From: Methanospirillum lacunae
GTDB taxonomy: Archaea > Halobacteriota > Methanomicrobia > Methanomicrobiales > Methanospirillaceae
DNA length: 64,000 nucleotides
NCBI RefSeq assembly: GCF_046195335.1
Contig: NZ_CP176093.1
Direction: 5' to 3' (one strand)
Shown: piece by piece, positions 42,740-51,735 of the stretch
Layout: each line of letters begins with the position of its first letter
How positions within the stretch are numbered: position 1 is the stretch's first letter
Translations under genes and position numbers: made by a program
The notes under the pieces: generated by a model
Told to the model about the DNA's origin: nothing
The model's input: the letters and a program-made list of their open reading frames with translations, nothing else
Databases searched by the model: none

Positions 42740-44020
42740 ATGGCCCGTGACGAGGAGATCCTGGACCTGATCGAACTGCTTCTGGCGGCCGAGATATTTA
42801 ACCAGAATCAGAATCTGGATATAAACGATCTAACCCCCATTGCACGTGAGGTATATGGCGTTCAGAGTATGGAAGGAGAACGGGGACCTGTTGTAGTTTC
42901 GGAAAGCGCGCTACAGAAGGTTCTTGGTATCCCTGACGCTCATCTGCGACTTGAAAAGCACCCACTCACGGTGTATGAAGAGTTTGGACACCGACTCAGA
43001 ATAACAACTCTTCCGGCGGGATTCAACTGGTTTATCAAACACAATGGGGAGAAAAGAATTCGAAAAAACCCTGTTCTCGCCTGGTATGCGGAAAAAAATA
43101 ATCTTCTATCAGATATTTCACATAGTGCATCTAGGGATATTAACCCAAGGTTTGAAGATAGCAGAGTGTCACTGGATCGCAGAATATCCAAGATGCTTGC
43201 AGATGATGAAAAATTAAGGGCGGGTCTTGATTTAATCATCATCAGTGCTCCGGAAGAAGTTGAACAGACGCTGGATGATATCATCTGCACATCTGACCAG
43301 GTTCAACGTATTCTCAAGCTGAAGGTTGCATTAGAAAACCTGGAATTTCTCAGGGCCCATCAGGTATTTGATATTGGAAAACTACTCTTTATTGGCCCAC
43401 CGGGAACAGGAAAAACATCACTCGCTTTTGCTCTGACCCGGGTTTTTCACATGCCAATTCTTGAGGTGAGACTCCCGATGGTTACCTCCCAGTACCTTGG
43501 TGAGACATCCAAGAACATCGACCGGATCTTTGAGGTTGCACGCTCTTTATCTCCTTGTATTCTATTTATCGATGAATTTGACTTCCTCGCAAAAAGTAGG
43601 ATTGGTGACGATCATGGAGCCATGAAACGGGCTGTAAACGCACTTCTCAAAAACATTGACCGGATCGGCCTTATCAGAAATAATGTGCTTCTGGTAGGGG
43701 CAACCAACCACCCTCAACTTCTGGATGAAGCGGCCTGGCGCCGATTTGATGAAGTTATTCCCTTTGATCTTCCAGACCTTGCAACAAGGCAACTTATTCT
43801 GGAGCGGCTTCTTCAGGGTTTTTCATCAGGATGCGATGTCAGCGCGGTAGCACGTGAGACTGATGGATATTCAGGTGCAGATCTCAAGATGGTTGTCCGT
43901 GAAGCAATACTCACCGCACTCATAGATAGCAGAACTCAACTGACTAACGAGGATCTGACAACTGGTCAGAATCTTATCAAGAACAGGGATGCTAGCAGAA
44001 ACAAAAACTGTCAGGGATAA
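42740..44020 (+). CDS. AAA+ ATPase with an uncharacterised N-terminal domain
   Basis: 426 residues. The first 190 or so have no family I recognise and contain a tract with GFNWFIKHNGEKRIRKNPVLAWY. The AAA+ core has Walker A GPPGTGKTS at about 219-227, Walker B CILFIDEFDF at about 273-282, and sensor/arginine-finger parts VLLVGATNHPQLLDEAAWRRFDEVIPF. The closing DGYSGADLKMVVREAI is the classical AAA lid of Cdc48/proteasome-ATPase relatives. A remodelling or unfolding role is likely; partner unknown. It lies 5 bases before a metallo-beta-lactamase-fold gene. Confidence 0.8.
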   Translation: MARDEEILDLIELLLAAEIFNQNQNLDINDLTPIAREVYGVQSMEGERGPVVVSESALQKVLGIPDAHLRLEKHPLTVYEEFGHRLRITTLPAGFNWFIKHNGEKRIRKNPVLAWYAEKNNLLSDISHSASRDINPRFEDSRVSLDRRISKMLADDEKLRAGLDLIIISAPEEVEQTLDDIICTSDQVQRILKLKVALENLEFLRAHQVFDIGKLLFIGPPGTGKTSLAFALTRVFHMPILEVRLPMVTSQYLGETSKNIDRIFEVARSLSPCILFIDEFDFLAKSRIGDDHGAMKRAVNALLKNIDRIGLIRNNVLLVGATNHPQLLDEAAWRRFDEVIPFDLPDLATRQLILERLLQGFSSGCDVSAVARETDGYSGADLKMVVREAILTALIDSRTQLTNEDLTTGQNLIKNRDASRNKNCQG

Positions 44021-44025
44021 ATCAG

Positions 44026-44748
44026 ATGGAAATAACCCTGCTCGGTACTGGCGATGCAGTAGGCACACCCCATGTTGGGTGTGATTGTACACAATGTACC
44101 TATGCAAAAAAGAATGGCATCGAACGACTTCGAACCTCAATTCTAATTAGAAATAATGGCAATACCATCCTCATCGATACATCTCCTGATTTGAGAAGAC
44201 AACTGTTACAGAACGGATCCCCGCGGATAGATGCAGTCATCTGGACCCATGGGCATTATGATCATTTCATGGGGTTCGGGGAATTTTACCGTGTACAGAG
44301 GATTCCACCTGTGTACGCAGCACCAGCCGTGATGAAATATTGTGGGGAAATATACCAGTTCCTCATTCATGATAAACATGAAATTCAGGTTTATACCCCC
44401 TTCACTCTTTTTGGCCTTGAATTCACACTGGTAGAAGTTACACATCCAAATGTGTATACCTGCGGAGTTATCTTCTCTGATGGAAAGGTCAGGATAGGTT
44501 ATACGTCAGATACAAATGAGCACCTCCCCGAAAAGACCCGGGGACTCTTAACCGGGATGGATCTCCTCTTTATCGACGGCCTCTTTCCTTCATCTTTCAA
44601 AAAAGTCGCCAAGCATCTTAACTACGAGGAAGCAGTGGATCTTGCCGGAGAACTCAAGGCCAAGGATTTTAGAGTTGTTCATATGAGCCATTACCTCCCA
44701 TTCAACCTCCCTCATCAGGGCTATGATGGTGAACAATTCATCTTCTAA
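44026..44748 (+). CDS. Metallo-beta-lactamase-fold hydrolase (PhnP-like)
   Basis: 240 residues. The HxHxDH metal motif appears as WTHGHYDHFMG near residue 70. An N-terminal GCDCTQCTYAKK cysteine cluster is like that of PhnP, the cyclic phosphodiesterase of phosphonate breakdown, and of related archaeal enzymes. No phosphonate genes are nearby, so a general nucleotide or cyclic-phosphate phosphodiesterase is the safest call. Follows the AAA+ gene by 5 bases. Confidence 0.82.
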   Translation: MEITLLGTGDAVGTPHVGCDCTQCTYAKKNGIERLRTSILIRNNGNTILIDTSPDLRRQLLQNGSPRIDAVIWTHGHYDHFMGFGEFYRVQRIPPVYAAPAVMKYCGEIYQFLIHDKHEIQVYTPFTLFGLEFTLVEVTHPNVYTCGVIFSDGKVRIGYTSDTNEHLPEKTRGLLTGMDLLFIDGLFPSSFKKVAKHLNYEEAVDLAGELKAKDFRVVHMSHYLPFNLPHQGYDGEQFIF

Positions 44749-44794
44749 AGAGATGGCTGTAAGTTTATGAGTTTTGAAGACACACTAATCTGGA

Positions 44795-45070
44795 ATGAAT
44801 ATAACCGTTCTTGAACTGAGTGAAGATAAGGTTAAAATTACCCTGATCGGTCAGGGGCATACGTTCATGAACGCCCTCATCAGTGAGATTCAGAAGGATC
44901 CAACTGTTGACGTAGCAAACTATGTCATTGAATTCCAATTCTCTGATCCGGTGCTTACCGTCACGACTTATGACAAAAAGGATCCGATTGCACCGATTGT
45001 CGCTGCATGTAATCGTCTCTCTGCTTCATGTAATGAACTTTTAAAAGACGTAGAAGCAGTAAAAAAATAA
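44795..45070 (+). CDS. rpoL: RNA polymerase subunit L (Rpo11)
   Basis: Small assembly subunit that pairs with subunit D in the archaeal RNA polymerase platform. 91 residues, full length, with the alpha-like motif GHTFMNALISEIQKDPTVDVANYV and the VIEFQFSDPVLTVTTYD strand. Separate from the upstream gene by 46 bases. Converges on the aIF2-beta gene, 15 bases away. Confidence 0.95.
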   Translation: MNITVLELSEDKVKITLIGQGHTFMNALISEIQKDPTVDVANYVIEFQFSDPVLTVTTYDKKDPIAPIVAACNRLSASCNELLKDVEAVKK

Positions 45071-45085
45071 CCTTATTTTCAGCCA

Positions 45086-45709
45086 TTATGGCTGTTCTGT
45101 AAATATAATCGATCCAGATATCTTTGCTATCCTGACTTTTAGTTTCTGACCTGGTTTTGCACCTTTTACATACACAATATACTTACCGATCTTAGCGACT
45201 CCATCTCCACGACGTGAGGTAGACTCGATATTGACTTCAACAATGTTTCCAGGCTCAAGACTACTGGTTGCCATTTCAGTCTTCGCTTTGCGTTTCCTGA
45301 CCGGCCGATGACTTCCACAGGCTTCACATTTGATTACCAGAACTCGATCATCCTTGAACAATTTTGTATCAGGTTTGCCACACTCAGAGCAGATGACATA
45401 ATCATCAACATAACTCTTGATGAGCGGGCTGAACATTGACTCCTCAAATTTTCCGTTTAATATGATCCTGTTCCCATCGATCTTTCCGGCTGTACCAAGT
45501 TCGCCTAGGAAGAACTTCATGAGATGATCAGGGTCACGTCGGAGAGCACTGACAATATCGGTGAAATTTTCAAGGATGGTCGTTTTGCCCTCGATTGTAA
45601 TTCGGGGTTCGGGATATGACCAACGCTCACCATCCTCGGAGGGCTCAGTCACCTCCTCGTATGCCTTATGTAACAGGGCCTCATATGAATCGACCATGGT
45701 ACCTATCAT
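45086..45709 (-). CDS. Translation initiation factor 2, beta subunit, fused to a TRAM domain
   Basis: Subunit of aIF2, which carries initiator tRNA to the ribosome. 207 residues: alpha-beta core (about 25-100), zinc knuckle with CSECG and CEACG (about 107-133), and an extra C-terminal TRAM domain (about 148-205, GNIVEVNIESTSRRGDGVAKIGKYIVYVKG). Ordinary aIF2-beta is about 135-140 residues and has no TRAM, so this is a fusion that may add RNA binding. Start may be the ATG at 45709 or, four codons on, at 45697. Confidence 0.9.
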   Translation of the reverse strand: MIGTMVDSYEALLHKAYEEVTEPSEDGERWSYPEPRITIEGKTTILENFTDIVSALRRDPDHLMKFFLGELGTAGKIDGNRIILNGKFEESMFSPLIKSYVDDYVICSECGKPDTKLFKDDRVLVIKCEACGSHRPVRKRKAKTEMATSSLEPGNIVEVNIESTSRRGDGVAKIGKYIVYVKGAKPGQKLKVRIAKISGSIIFTEQP

Positions 45710-46002
45710 TTCTCCCGGGAACGGGATAAATATGAGGCCTTCACCAAGTACAATTCACGGTTTTTTTGTGGTGAGACCTTTTTATCTGCAAATCTTACCG
45801 AGAATATCAGAAAAAATTAAACATGTTATTATTAGTAGCACCCTAATTAGGAGATTTCCGTGCCAATATCACCGTTTATTACTCATGGATACAATTCGAT
45901 CTTTTTTCCCTCTATTTTTCAGACAGAACAATAGACAACCTATTAGTATCTCCAGTACTCAGATGTAGGAACCAGCTCAATCCCTACCATAAGAAAGGAG
46001 CG

Positions 46003-46980
46003 ATGATCATAACAAAAAATGCAGAGCGGGCCTTTGTCAGGGAACTTCCCGATGTACAATCCACTACCCCGGACGTAAGAATTAATCTCACACGGGTGGG
46101 AGTTAAAAACGTCAAAAAGATGGTGGAGGTATCCCGTCCAGGAAAGCGCCCGGTCATATTTATATCAAACTTTGATATCTTTGTTGACCTGCCAGGAAGC
46201 CTTAAAGGAGCAAATCTATCACGTAATTTTGAAGTGATTGATGAAGTACTCCAGCAGGCAATTGAAGGAGAAGTCAAAGAGATCGAAGAACTGTGTAGTA
46301 TGGTAGCCAGAAAACTTCTCGATAAACATGAGTACGCAGACAGAACAGAAGTCCTCATGCGAAGTGAGTTCATGGTTGCCGGCGAGACCCCGGTTACACG
46401 GACAATATGTCAGGAGGTTGTAAAGGTATTTGCCAGTGCAATAGCCAAGAGAACCTTTAAAGATCCTATTGTCCGTAAAAGTATCGGGGCTGAAGTTACC
46501 GGGATGACTGCCTGTCCCTGTGCCCAGAACATCATGCAGGAACGGGCACGGGAGGTCATGGAAGGGCTCAATATTGACACTGAAACTATTGAGAAGTTTT
46601 TCCATGAGGTCCCAATGGCTACTCACAATCAACGAGGAAGAGGATTCCTTTCTCTTGAGACTGATGATGAGAGCCATGTTCCACTCGATAAGATCATCAA
46701 GATATTAAAACAGTCAATGAGTACCCCCATCTTCGAACTTCTGAAACGGGGTGACGAGGGGCATGTGGTTCTTGCTGCACATAAAAACCCACGTTTTGTT
46801 GAAGACTGCGTAAGAGAGATGGCTCGTCGTGTTCACGCCGAGTTTGGTGACCTTCCAGGTGACTCGGTTGTGACAATAGCACAAGACAACGAAGAAAGTA
46901 TTCATCAACACGATGCATTTGCCGAGCGGCAGGCTACAATTGCAGAGTTATCAGACGAGATCAATGGAGAAAACTCCTAA
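46003..46980 (+). CDS. mptA: GTP cyclohydrolase MptA
   Basis: Fe(II)-dependent GTP cyclohydrolase (IB/FolE2 type) that starts tetrahydromethanopterin synthesis by forming 7,8-dihydroneopterin 2',3'-cyclic phosphate. 325 residues with DVRINLTRVGVKNVKKMVEV at the start, the metal motif GMTACPCAQNIMQERA near residue 168 and the conserved PMATHNQRGRG. The start ATG at 46003 has AAAGGAG upstream. Product feeds the H4MPT used by Mtd and Mer. Monocistronic. Confidence 0.95.
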   Translation: MIITKNAERAFVRELPDVQSTTPDVRINLTRVGVKNVKKMVEVSRPGKRPVIFISNFDIFVDLPGSLKGANLSRNFEVIDEVLQQAIEGEVKEIEELCSMVARKLLDKHEYADRTEVLMRSEFMVAGETPVTRTICQEVVKVFASAIAKRTFKDPIVRKSIGAEVTGMTACPCAQNIMQERAREVMEGLNIDTETIEKFFHEVPMATHNQRGRGFLSLETDDESHVPLDKIIKILKQSMSTPIFELLKRGDEGHVVLAAHKNPRFVEDCVREMARRVHAEFGDLPGDSVVTIAQDNEESIHQHDAFAERQATIAELSDEINGENS

Positions 46981-46982
46981 TC

Positions 46983-47507
46983 TCATCCTAAAAGAAAGAT
47001 TACAACAAAGATACAAACCAGAAGTATTAACCCGGTAGCAAGAATCATTTGTTTTCGGGTAATCATACCCGTCCGGTTAAGTTCATTTCGTATTACTGTG
47101 ACATAAGCCTCATACCTGGGAAGTGACTCAATAATCTCGTTTAGATCTTCTTTTGTTACTTCATGGAAATGATGTGAACACTGATTTCGAAAGTTTACAA
47201 GCATGAGAAGATCCTGACGGGTCGCCGGATCGATCACATCATAATCTGAAAGACGTTTGAAGATTACTTTATTTCGTATCTCTTCTTCTGGACTTGCATA
47301 TCCCCGATAGTAAACAGTCTCTCTTCCAAGATCAATCAGGCGATTTGCAAGAGCAAATAGCACCATCGATAATGCATAAAAATTTCGATGATCCCGATCC
47401 TGGCGTGTCTGCTGAAGACTGATACTCTTGGCGTCTCCAAGATACTGATAGATATCTGATATGATTTTACCCTGTTCTGGAGTGAGACCGTTATCCATAT
47501 CTCCCAT
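46983..47507 (-). CDS. HEPN/HepT-like protein with a C-terminal membrane helix
   Basis: 174 residues. An all-helical body carries the motif RNQCSH at about 107-112, the R-x4-H pattern of HEPN ribonucleases, in LVNFRNQCSHHFHEVTKEDLNEI, close to DUF86/HepT toxins. A single hydrophobic helix ends the protein (about 153-174). HepT toxins usually sit beside an MNT nucleotidyltransferase antitoxin, but none is seen here. The membrane anchor is unusual. Start may be the ATG at 47507 or at 47498. Converges on mptA. Confidence 0.55.
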   Translation of the reverse strand: MGDMDNGLTPEQGKIISDIYQYLGDAKSISLQQTRQDRDHRNFYALSMVLFALANRLIDLGRETVYYRGYASPEEEIRNKVIFKRLSDYDVIDPATRQDLLMLVNFRNQCSHHFHEVTKEDLNEIIESLPRYEAYVTVIRNELNRTGMITRKQMILATGLILLVCIFVVIFLLG

Positions 47508-47970
47508 GTAGTTGGGCAGGGATCAGGATAAGCAGATCAGTAAACAAAATGTCGATAGTCTAGATCTCAAATATTCAACCTATCGAAAAAATATGCGGAA
47601 TATTTTGCCTATTTCAAGCGCCAATCATTATTAATGACTTATATCAGAGAATGGTCCCAAAATGAAAGGGAAATTTTTAGTTCGAAAAAATTAAACAAAT
47701 CCAATAATAAATGTATATAAAAATCTGATAAGTATTACACGAATAATTCAGATTGTTAGTGAAGACCTTATTTTTCTCTTATTTACTAAAATTAATTCCG
47801 AAATCTAATTTTTTATTTTTTAGGATATTTTTCCTCTACAAAAACTATAGAAGATAATAATAGAATTTATAAAATTAGTAACACAAATGGCATAATTAAT
47901 ATGGATTATTTTTACCAAAACTAAGGGTTTGGCGCGGTTTCTTTAGAAATTCGGGTTTCAAATGACAAAT
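47508..47970. other. AT-rich intergenic stretch upstream of frh
   Basis: About 460 bases, very rich in A and T, without a supportable gene on either strand. A TATA-like run TATATAAA is at 47714-47721 and others are scattered. It probably holds regulatory sites for the frh operon, but no motif can be assigned. Confidence 0.6.
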
Positions 47971-48099
47971 TAGATATATTGAAGTCTCAAATCACCATTT
48001 GTCGTACACTGGTACGGTCGTACCCTCAGATCTCCTGAGGGCTCTCTCGCGATGAGTGGTATAGCACTACGAACAAACCAATAATGAAAGGCGATTCTC
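47971..48099 (+). promoter_or_regulatory. frhA promoter and hairpin leader
   Basis: TAGATATATT at 47971-47980 is a TATA-like element that would place the transcript start near 48002. Two adjoining hairpins follow at once: GGTAC/GTACC at 48011-48024 and CCCTCAG/CTGAGGG at 48023-48041. They share two bases, so they may compete. The ribosome binding site AAAGG lies at 48087-48091. Confidence 0.55.
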
Positions 48100-49467
48100 T
48101 TGTCCAAAGTAGTAGAAATTTCCCCAACCACAAGACATGAGGGGCATTCCAAGCTCGTACTCAAAGTCAACGATGAGGGAATTATTGAGCGAGGAGACTG
48201 GATCAGTATAACCCCGGTTAGAGGTCTGGAAAAACTGTGTATCGGAAAGACGATGCACCAGGCACCAAAGATCTCATCCCGTGTCTGCGGTATCTGCCCG
48301 ATTGCACACACCCTGGCAGGTATCGGAGCAATGGAAGCCTCAATCGGCTGTGAGATTCCACAGGATGCATATCTGCTCAGGCTTATCCTCCAGTGCGCAA
48401 ATAAACTTCACAGTATTGCACTGCACGACATCCTTGCACTGCCTGATATGTACATCCCAGGCACCGAGACAAAGATCAATCCGTTCACTGCGGAAGAACC
48501 AGTCAGAACCGTTGCAAAGCGGATCCAGCGGCTCCGTGAGATCGGACAGACGATCGGTGAGATTGCCGGAGGAGAACCAGTTCACCCAAGCAATCCACGT
48601 GTCGGTGGAATGTATTACAATATCAGCCCACAGGCAAAGCAGAAGCTCTTTGACCTCGCAAAGGAAGCCCTCCCAATGGCCATCGCCCAGATGGACTTCA
48701 TGAACGCTGTCTTCAAGAACTTCGAGAAGAGGGAGACCGTTACCGTCGGGAAGACCACTGTTGATATGCCAAAGGAATTCGGATACCACAACCAGGGATA
48801 CATGGCTGTCGACTCGATATTCCAGTCATCAAGCCTTGACTTTGACCCCAAGTGGGATCCAAACCGCTGGACCGATGTAACCCCCTGGGACTGGTACATG
48901 GGCGAGTGCGAAGTTTCACTTGAGGACCCAGACTACCCAATCGGTGGAACCTCCAAGATCGGAACCAAGGCATGGCCACAGATGCAGGCCTGCACCTCCA
49001 TTCCACTCTACGATGGCCAGCCAGTAGAAGTCGGTCCACGTGCCCGTATGGTCACCTTCAAGAACTTCGATCACAAGGGAGCCATGGGTCAGAACATTGC
49101 ACGTGAGATGGAGTACCCAGACTGCCTATACACTATTATCGATGCTCTGGATGCCCTTGACTGTAATGGGTCTGTCCTTGCTGATGAGATCCCACAGGGA
49201 GACGGTAGCCTTGGATGGAACGCCAACGAAGCACCTCGTGGAACCGATGTTCACCTCGCTAAGGTCAAGGATGGAAGAGTCCAGATGTACAACCTGCTTG
49301 TGCCAACCACCTGGAACTTCCCGACCTGTAGTCGAGCTCTCGAAGGAGCACCCTGGCAGCTCGCAGAGGTTATTGTACGTGCCTATGACCCCTGTGTCTC
49401 CTGTGCAACCCACATGCTGGTCGTAGACGAGAACAAGAAGATCATCGCCCAGAAACTCGTCCAGTGA
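48100..49467 (+). CDS. frhA: F420-reducing [NiFe] hydrogenase, large subunit
   Basis: Catalytic subunit that splits H2 and passes electrons through FrhG and FrhB to F420. 455 residues. The active-site cysteines are C63 and C66 (RVCGICPIAH) and C432 and C435 (DPCVSCATH). The maturation protease cuts after H438, removing 17 residues. The start is TTG at 48100, preceded by AAAGG; the resulting MSKVVEISPTTRHEGH aligns with the known FrhA N-terminus. First gene of frhADGB. Codon use is strongly biased, as expected for abundant protein. Confidence 0.97.
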   Translation: MSKVVEISPTTRHEGHSKLVLKVNDEGIIERGDWISITPVRGLEKLCIGKTMHQAPKISSRVCGICPIAHTLAGIGAMEASIGCEIPQDAYLLRLILQCANKLHSIALHDILALPDMYIPGTETKINPFTAEEPVRTVAKRIQRLREIGQTIGEIAGGEPVHPSNPRVGGMYYNISPQAKQKLFDLAKEALPMAIAQMDFMNAVFKNFEKRETVTVGKTTVDMPKEFGYHNQGYMAVDSIFQSSSLDFDPKWDPNRWTDVTPWDWYMGECEVSLEDPDYPIGGTSKIGTKAWPQMQACTSIPLYDGQPVEVGPRARMVTFKNFDHKGAMGQNIAREMEYPDCLYTIIDALDALDCNGSVLADEIPQGDGSLGWNANEAPRGTDVHLAKVKDGRVQMYNLLVPTTWNFPTCSRALEGAPWQLAEVIVRAYDPCVSCATHMLVVDENKKIIAQKLVQ

Positions 49468-49480
49468 GAGAGTCTCGCGC

Positions 49481-50029
49481 ATGTTATTTCAGGAGATCGT
49501 GATATGCGGGTGCGGTAACCCGCTCTTTGCTGACGACGGGTTCGGTCCGGAAGTAGTAGAGGAATTAAAGAAGATCTCACTGCCTGAAACAGTGAAGGTG
49601 ATAGATGCAGGTCTTGGTGGCCCACATTTTATCTTCACCTTGCTGGACCAGTCTGAAGAACCGGTGAAGAAGATAATCATCATTGATATTGCAGACTTTG
49701 GTGGAAATCCTGGAGAGATAACTCTGTTAACTCCTTATGATCTGCCTCCAGGCAAATACCGGGATGCCCATTCATGGGACCTTGCAGAACCACTTCACCG
49801 CATAAAAGACAAGATCGATATCACGATCATTGGATGTCAACCCAAGCGTGTTACTGCTCCTGATTTAGAAATCGGACTCTCGGATGAGGTTGCAAGCGCG
49901 ATTCCACGAACAGTACAGTTAGTACTGAAGTTGTTGGAGGAGCATTATGGGACTACTATCGCTAATATTCGGGAGGAAAGAGAAGAAACCGGTGGAGGTA
50001 AAACCACCACAGCCGGTTGCAACTCCTAA
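49481..50029 (+). CDS. frhD: F420 hydrogenase maturation protease
   Basis: Endopeptidase that trims the C-terminus of FrhA after nickel insertion. 182 residues with ICGCGNPLFADDGFGPEVVEEL (the Asp/Glu nickel-sensing residues) and DAHSWDLAEPLHRI. Its last 83 bases overlap a possible longer frhG reading frame. The final 30 or so residues are hydrophilic (REEREETGGGKTTT) and beyond the normal protease core. Second gene of the frh operon. Confidence 0.95.
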   Translation: MLFQEIVICGCGNPLFADDGFGPEVVEELKKISLPETVKVIDAGLGGPHFIFTLLDQSEEPVKKIIIIDIADFGGNPGEITLLTPYDLPPGKYRDAHSWDLAEPLHRIKDKIDITIIGCQPKRVTAPDLEIGLSDEVASAIPRTVQLVLKLLEEHYGTTIANIREEREETGGGKTTTAGCNS

Positions 50030-50867
50030 ACCCGTGGCGAGTGTGAAACAAGAATCACATAAGGAGGAAAGACCTGTGTCTAACAAAATTACTCTCGGAC
50101 ATGTGCACATGAGTGGGTGTATAGGATGCTGTGTCTCAATTGCGGACACCTATGGGGGCCTGTTCACTCTGCTTGATAATTACGCAGATTTGGTTTACAG
50201 CCTAACACTGGTGGATGTAAGACACATCCCGAAGATGGATGTCGCCCTCGTTGAGGGATCTGTATGCCTGCAGGATGAACTCTCAATTGAAGAGATCAAG
50301 GAAACCCGTGAGAGGGCAACTGTCGTGGTGGCTCTCGGTGGATGTTCAGCATACGGAAACATTACCCGGTTCAGCCGCGGCGGTCAGTTCAACCAGCCAC
50401 AGCACGAGTCCTATGTACCAATTTCCAAACTGATCGATGTAGATGTCTACATTCCAGGCTGTGCACCAAACCCAGAAGTTATCAGGAACGTTGCTGTAAT
50501 GGCATACCTGCTGCTGAAGGGTAATGACGCACAGAAGAAACTGGCAACAGCATACCTTGCACCACTGATGGCTCTTGCAAAGGACGGATCCCGCATTGAG
50601 TCCGACAGCGAGGCCTGTGGCTGTGACATTATGCTCAAGGTCATCAACCAGGGACTGTGTATGGGCTGTGGAACCTGTGCAGCATCCTGTCCGGTCTTTG
50701 CAATCAGTATGGAGTATGGTAAACCTAACATTGACCGCGAAATGTGTATCAAGTGTGGTGCCTGTTATAGTTCTTGCCCACGGAGCTTCTTCAGCTTCGA
50801 TGTATGTGGCGATTACGAAAACATTCTCGGCGCAATTACTGCTGCAATGAACCCAGGGGGCAACTAA
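49947..50867 (+). CDS. frhG: F420-reducing hydrogenase, small Fe-S subunit
   Basis: Electron-transfer subunit between FrhA and FrhB. HMSGCIGCCVS is the proximal cluster site, and two ferredoxin motifs (CMGCGTCAASCP and CIKCGACYSSCP) lie at the C-terminus. Two starts are possible. The ATG at 49947 has GGAGGAG upstream and gives 306 residues with an odd Lys/Pro/Val-rich N-terminus of 43 residues. The GTG at 50076 has AAGGAGG upstream and gives the normal family N-terminus (SNKITLGHVHMSGC). The GTG also removes the overlap with frhD, so I think it is the main or only start. Confidence 0.95.
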   Translation: MGLLSLIFGRKEKKPVEVKPPQPVATPKPVASVKQESHKEERPVSNKITLGHVHMSGCIGCCVSIADTYGGLFTLLDNYADLVYSLTLVDVRHIPKMDVALVEGSVCLQDELSIEEIKETRERATVVVALGGCSAYGNITRFSRGGQFNQPQHESYVPISKLIDVDVYIPGCAPNPEVIRNVAVMAYLLLKGNDAQKKLATAYLAPLMALAKDGSRIESDSEACGCDIMLKVINQGLCMGCGTCAASCPVFAISMEYGKPNIDREMCIKCGACYSSCPRSFFSFDVCGDYENILGAITAAMNPGGN

Positions 50868-50868
50868 C

Positions 50869-51735
50869 ATGGATATGCTCGGCAAGTACAAAACCTGTGT
50901 TGCAGCACGCAGCACCAGCAGTGAGATTCTGAAGTCGTCCCAGGATGGTGGAATTGTCACCCAGATGTTCATCTATGCTCTTGAAGAGGGCATCATCGAC
51001 GGTGCAATTGTCGCAGGACCTGGAGACGAACCTTGGAAACCAAAACCCATGGTCGCAACAACTCCTGAGGAGATACTTGCAGCCAGGGGAACCAGGTACA
51101 ACATCTCACCAAATATGGCTGTCATTAAGGAGTCAGTCCGGAAGTATGGCCTTGATAAGGTCGGTATTGTCGGAACTCCCTGCCAGATGCAGGCACTCCG
51201 TAAGGCTCAGCTCTACCCGGTCGGAATGCGGTATGTCACTGACAAGATCGCTCTCGCAATGGGTATCTTCTGTATGGAGAACTTCTCCTACCAGAGCATG
51301 AAGCAGATTGTAGAAGACCACTGCAATGTGGATCTGCACTCTCTCAAGAAGACTGATATCGGAAAGGGTAAGTATTGGGCATACACCAACCGTGGTGCAG
51401 TCTCCCAGATCCCCCTGAAAGTTACTCACAAGTACGAGCAGCCAGGCTGCCACGTCTGTCTGGACTATGTCGCCAACATGGGTGACATTTCAACCGGTTC
51501 AGTCGGTTCACCAGACGGATGGAGCACTGTCTTTGTCAGAAGCACCAACGGTGACAATATCTGGAAAAAGGCAGTAGAAGCAGGTGTCTTTGAAGTTAAA
51601 GCAATTGACAGTGTCAAGCCAGGCTTGGACCTTGTAACCAAACTCGCCACTGAAAAGATCACCAAGAACCAGAAGGAACTTGAACACCGTGCAAAGATGG
51701 GTGTAAACAAGGGCCTTCGCAACCCATATATCTAA
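50869..51735 (+). CDS. frhB: F420-reducing hydrogenase, flavin/F420-binding subunit
   Basis: Binds FAD, a [4Fe-4S] cluster and F420, and delivers the hydride. 288 residues with SSQDGGIVTQMFIYALEEG near residue 24, GIVGTPCQMQALRKAQ, the FCMENFSYQSM cysteine segment and PGCHVCLDYVANMGDISTGSVG. Starts one base after the frhG stop. Last gene of frhADGB, followed by a clear terminator. FrhB-like proteins also work with other enzymes; here the operon fixes the role. Confidence 0.97.
   Translation: MDMLGKYKTCVAARSTSSEILKSSQDGGIVTQMFIYALEEGIIDGAIVAGPGDEPWKPKPMVATTPEEILAARGTRYNISPNMAVIKESVRKYGLDKVGIVGTPCQMQALRKAQLYPVGMRYVTDKIALAMGIFCMENFSYQSMKQIVEDHCNVDLHSLKKTDIGKGKYWAYTNRGAVSQIPLKVTHKYEQPGCHVCLDYVANMGDISTGSVGSPDGWSTVFVRSTNGDNIWKKAVEAGVFEVKAIDSVKPGLDLVTKLATEKITKNQKELEHRAKMGVNKGLRNPYI

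Noticed and set aside
48340..49482. Several frames of 90-150 codons opposite or within frhA
   Set aside because: All lie inside frhA, whose active-site motifs are complete, and show no recognisable features.
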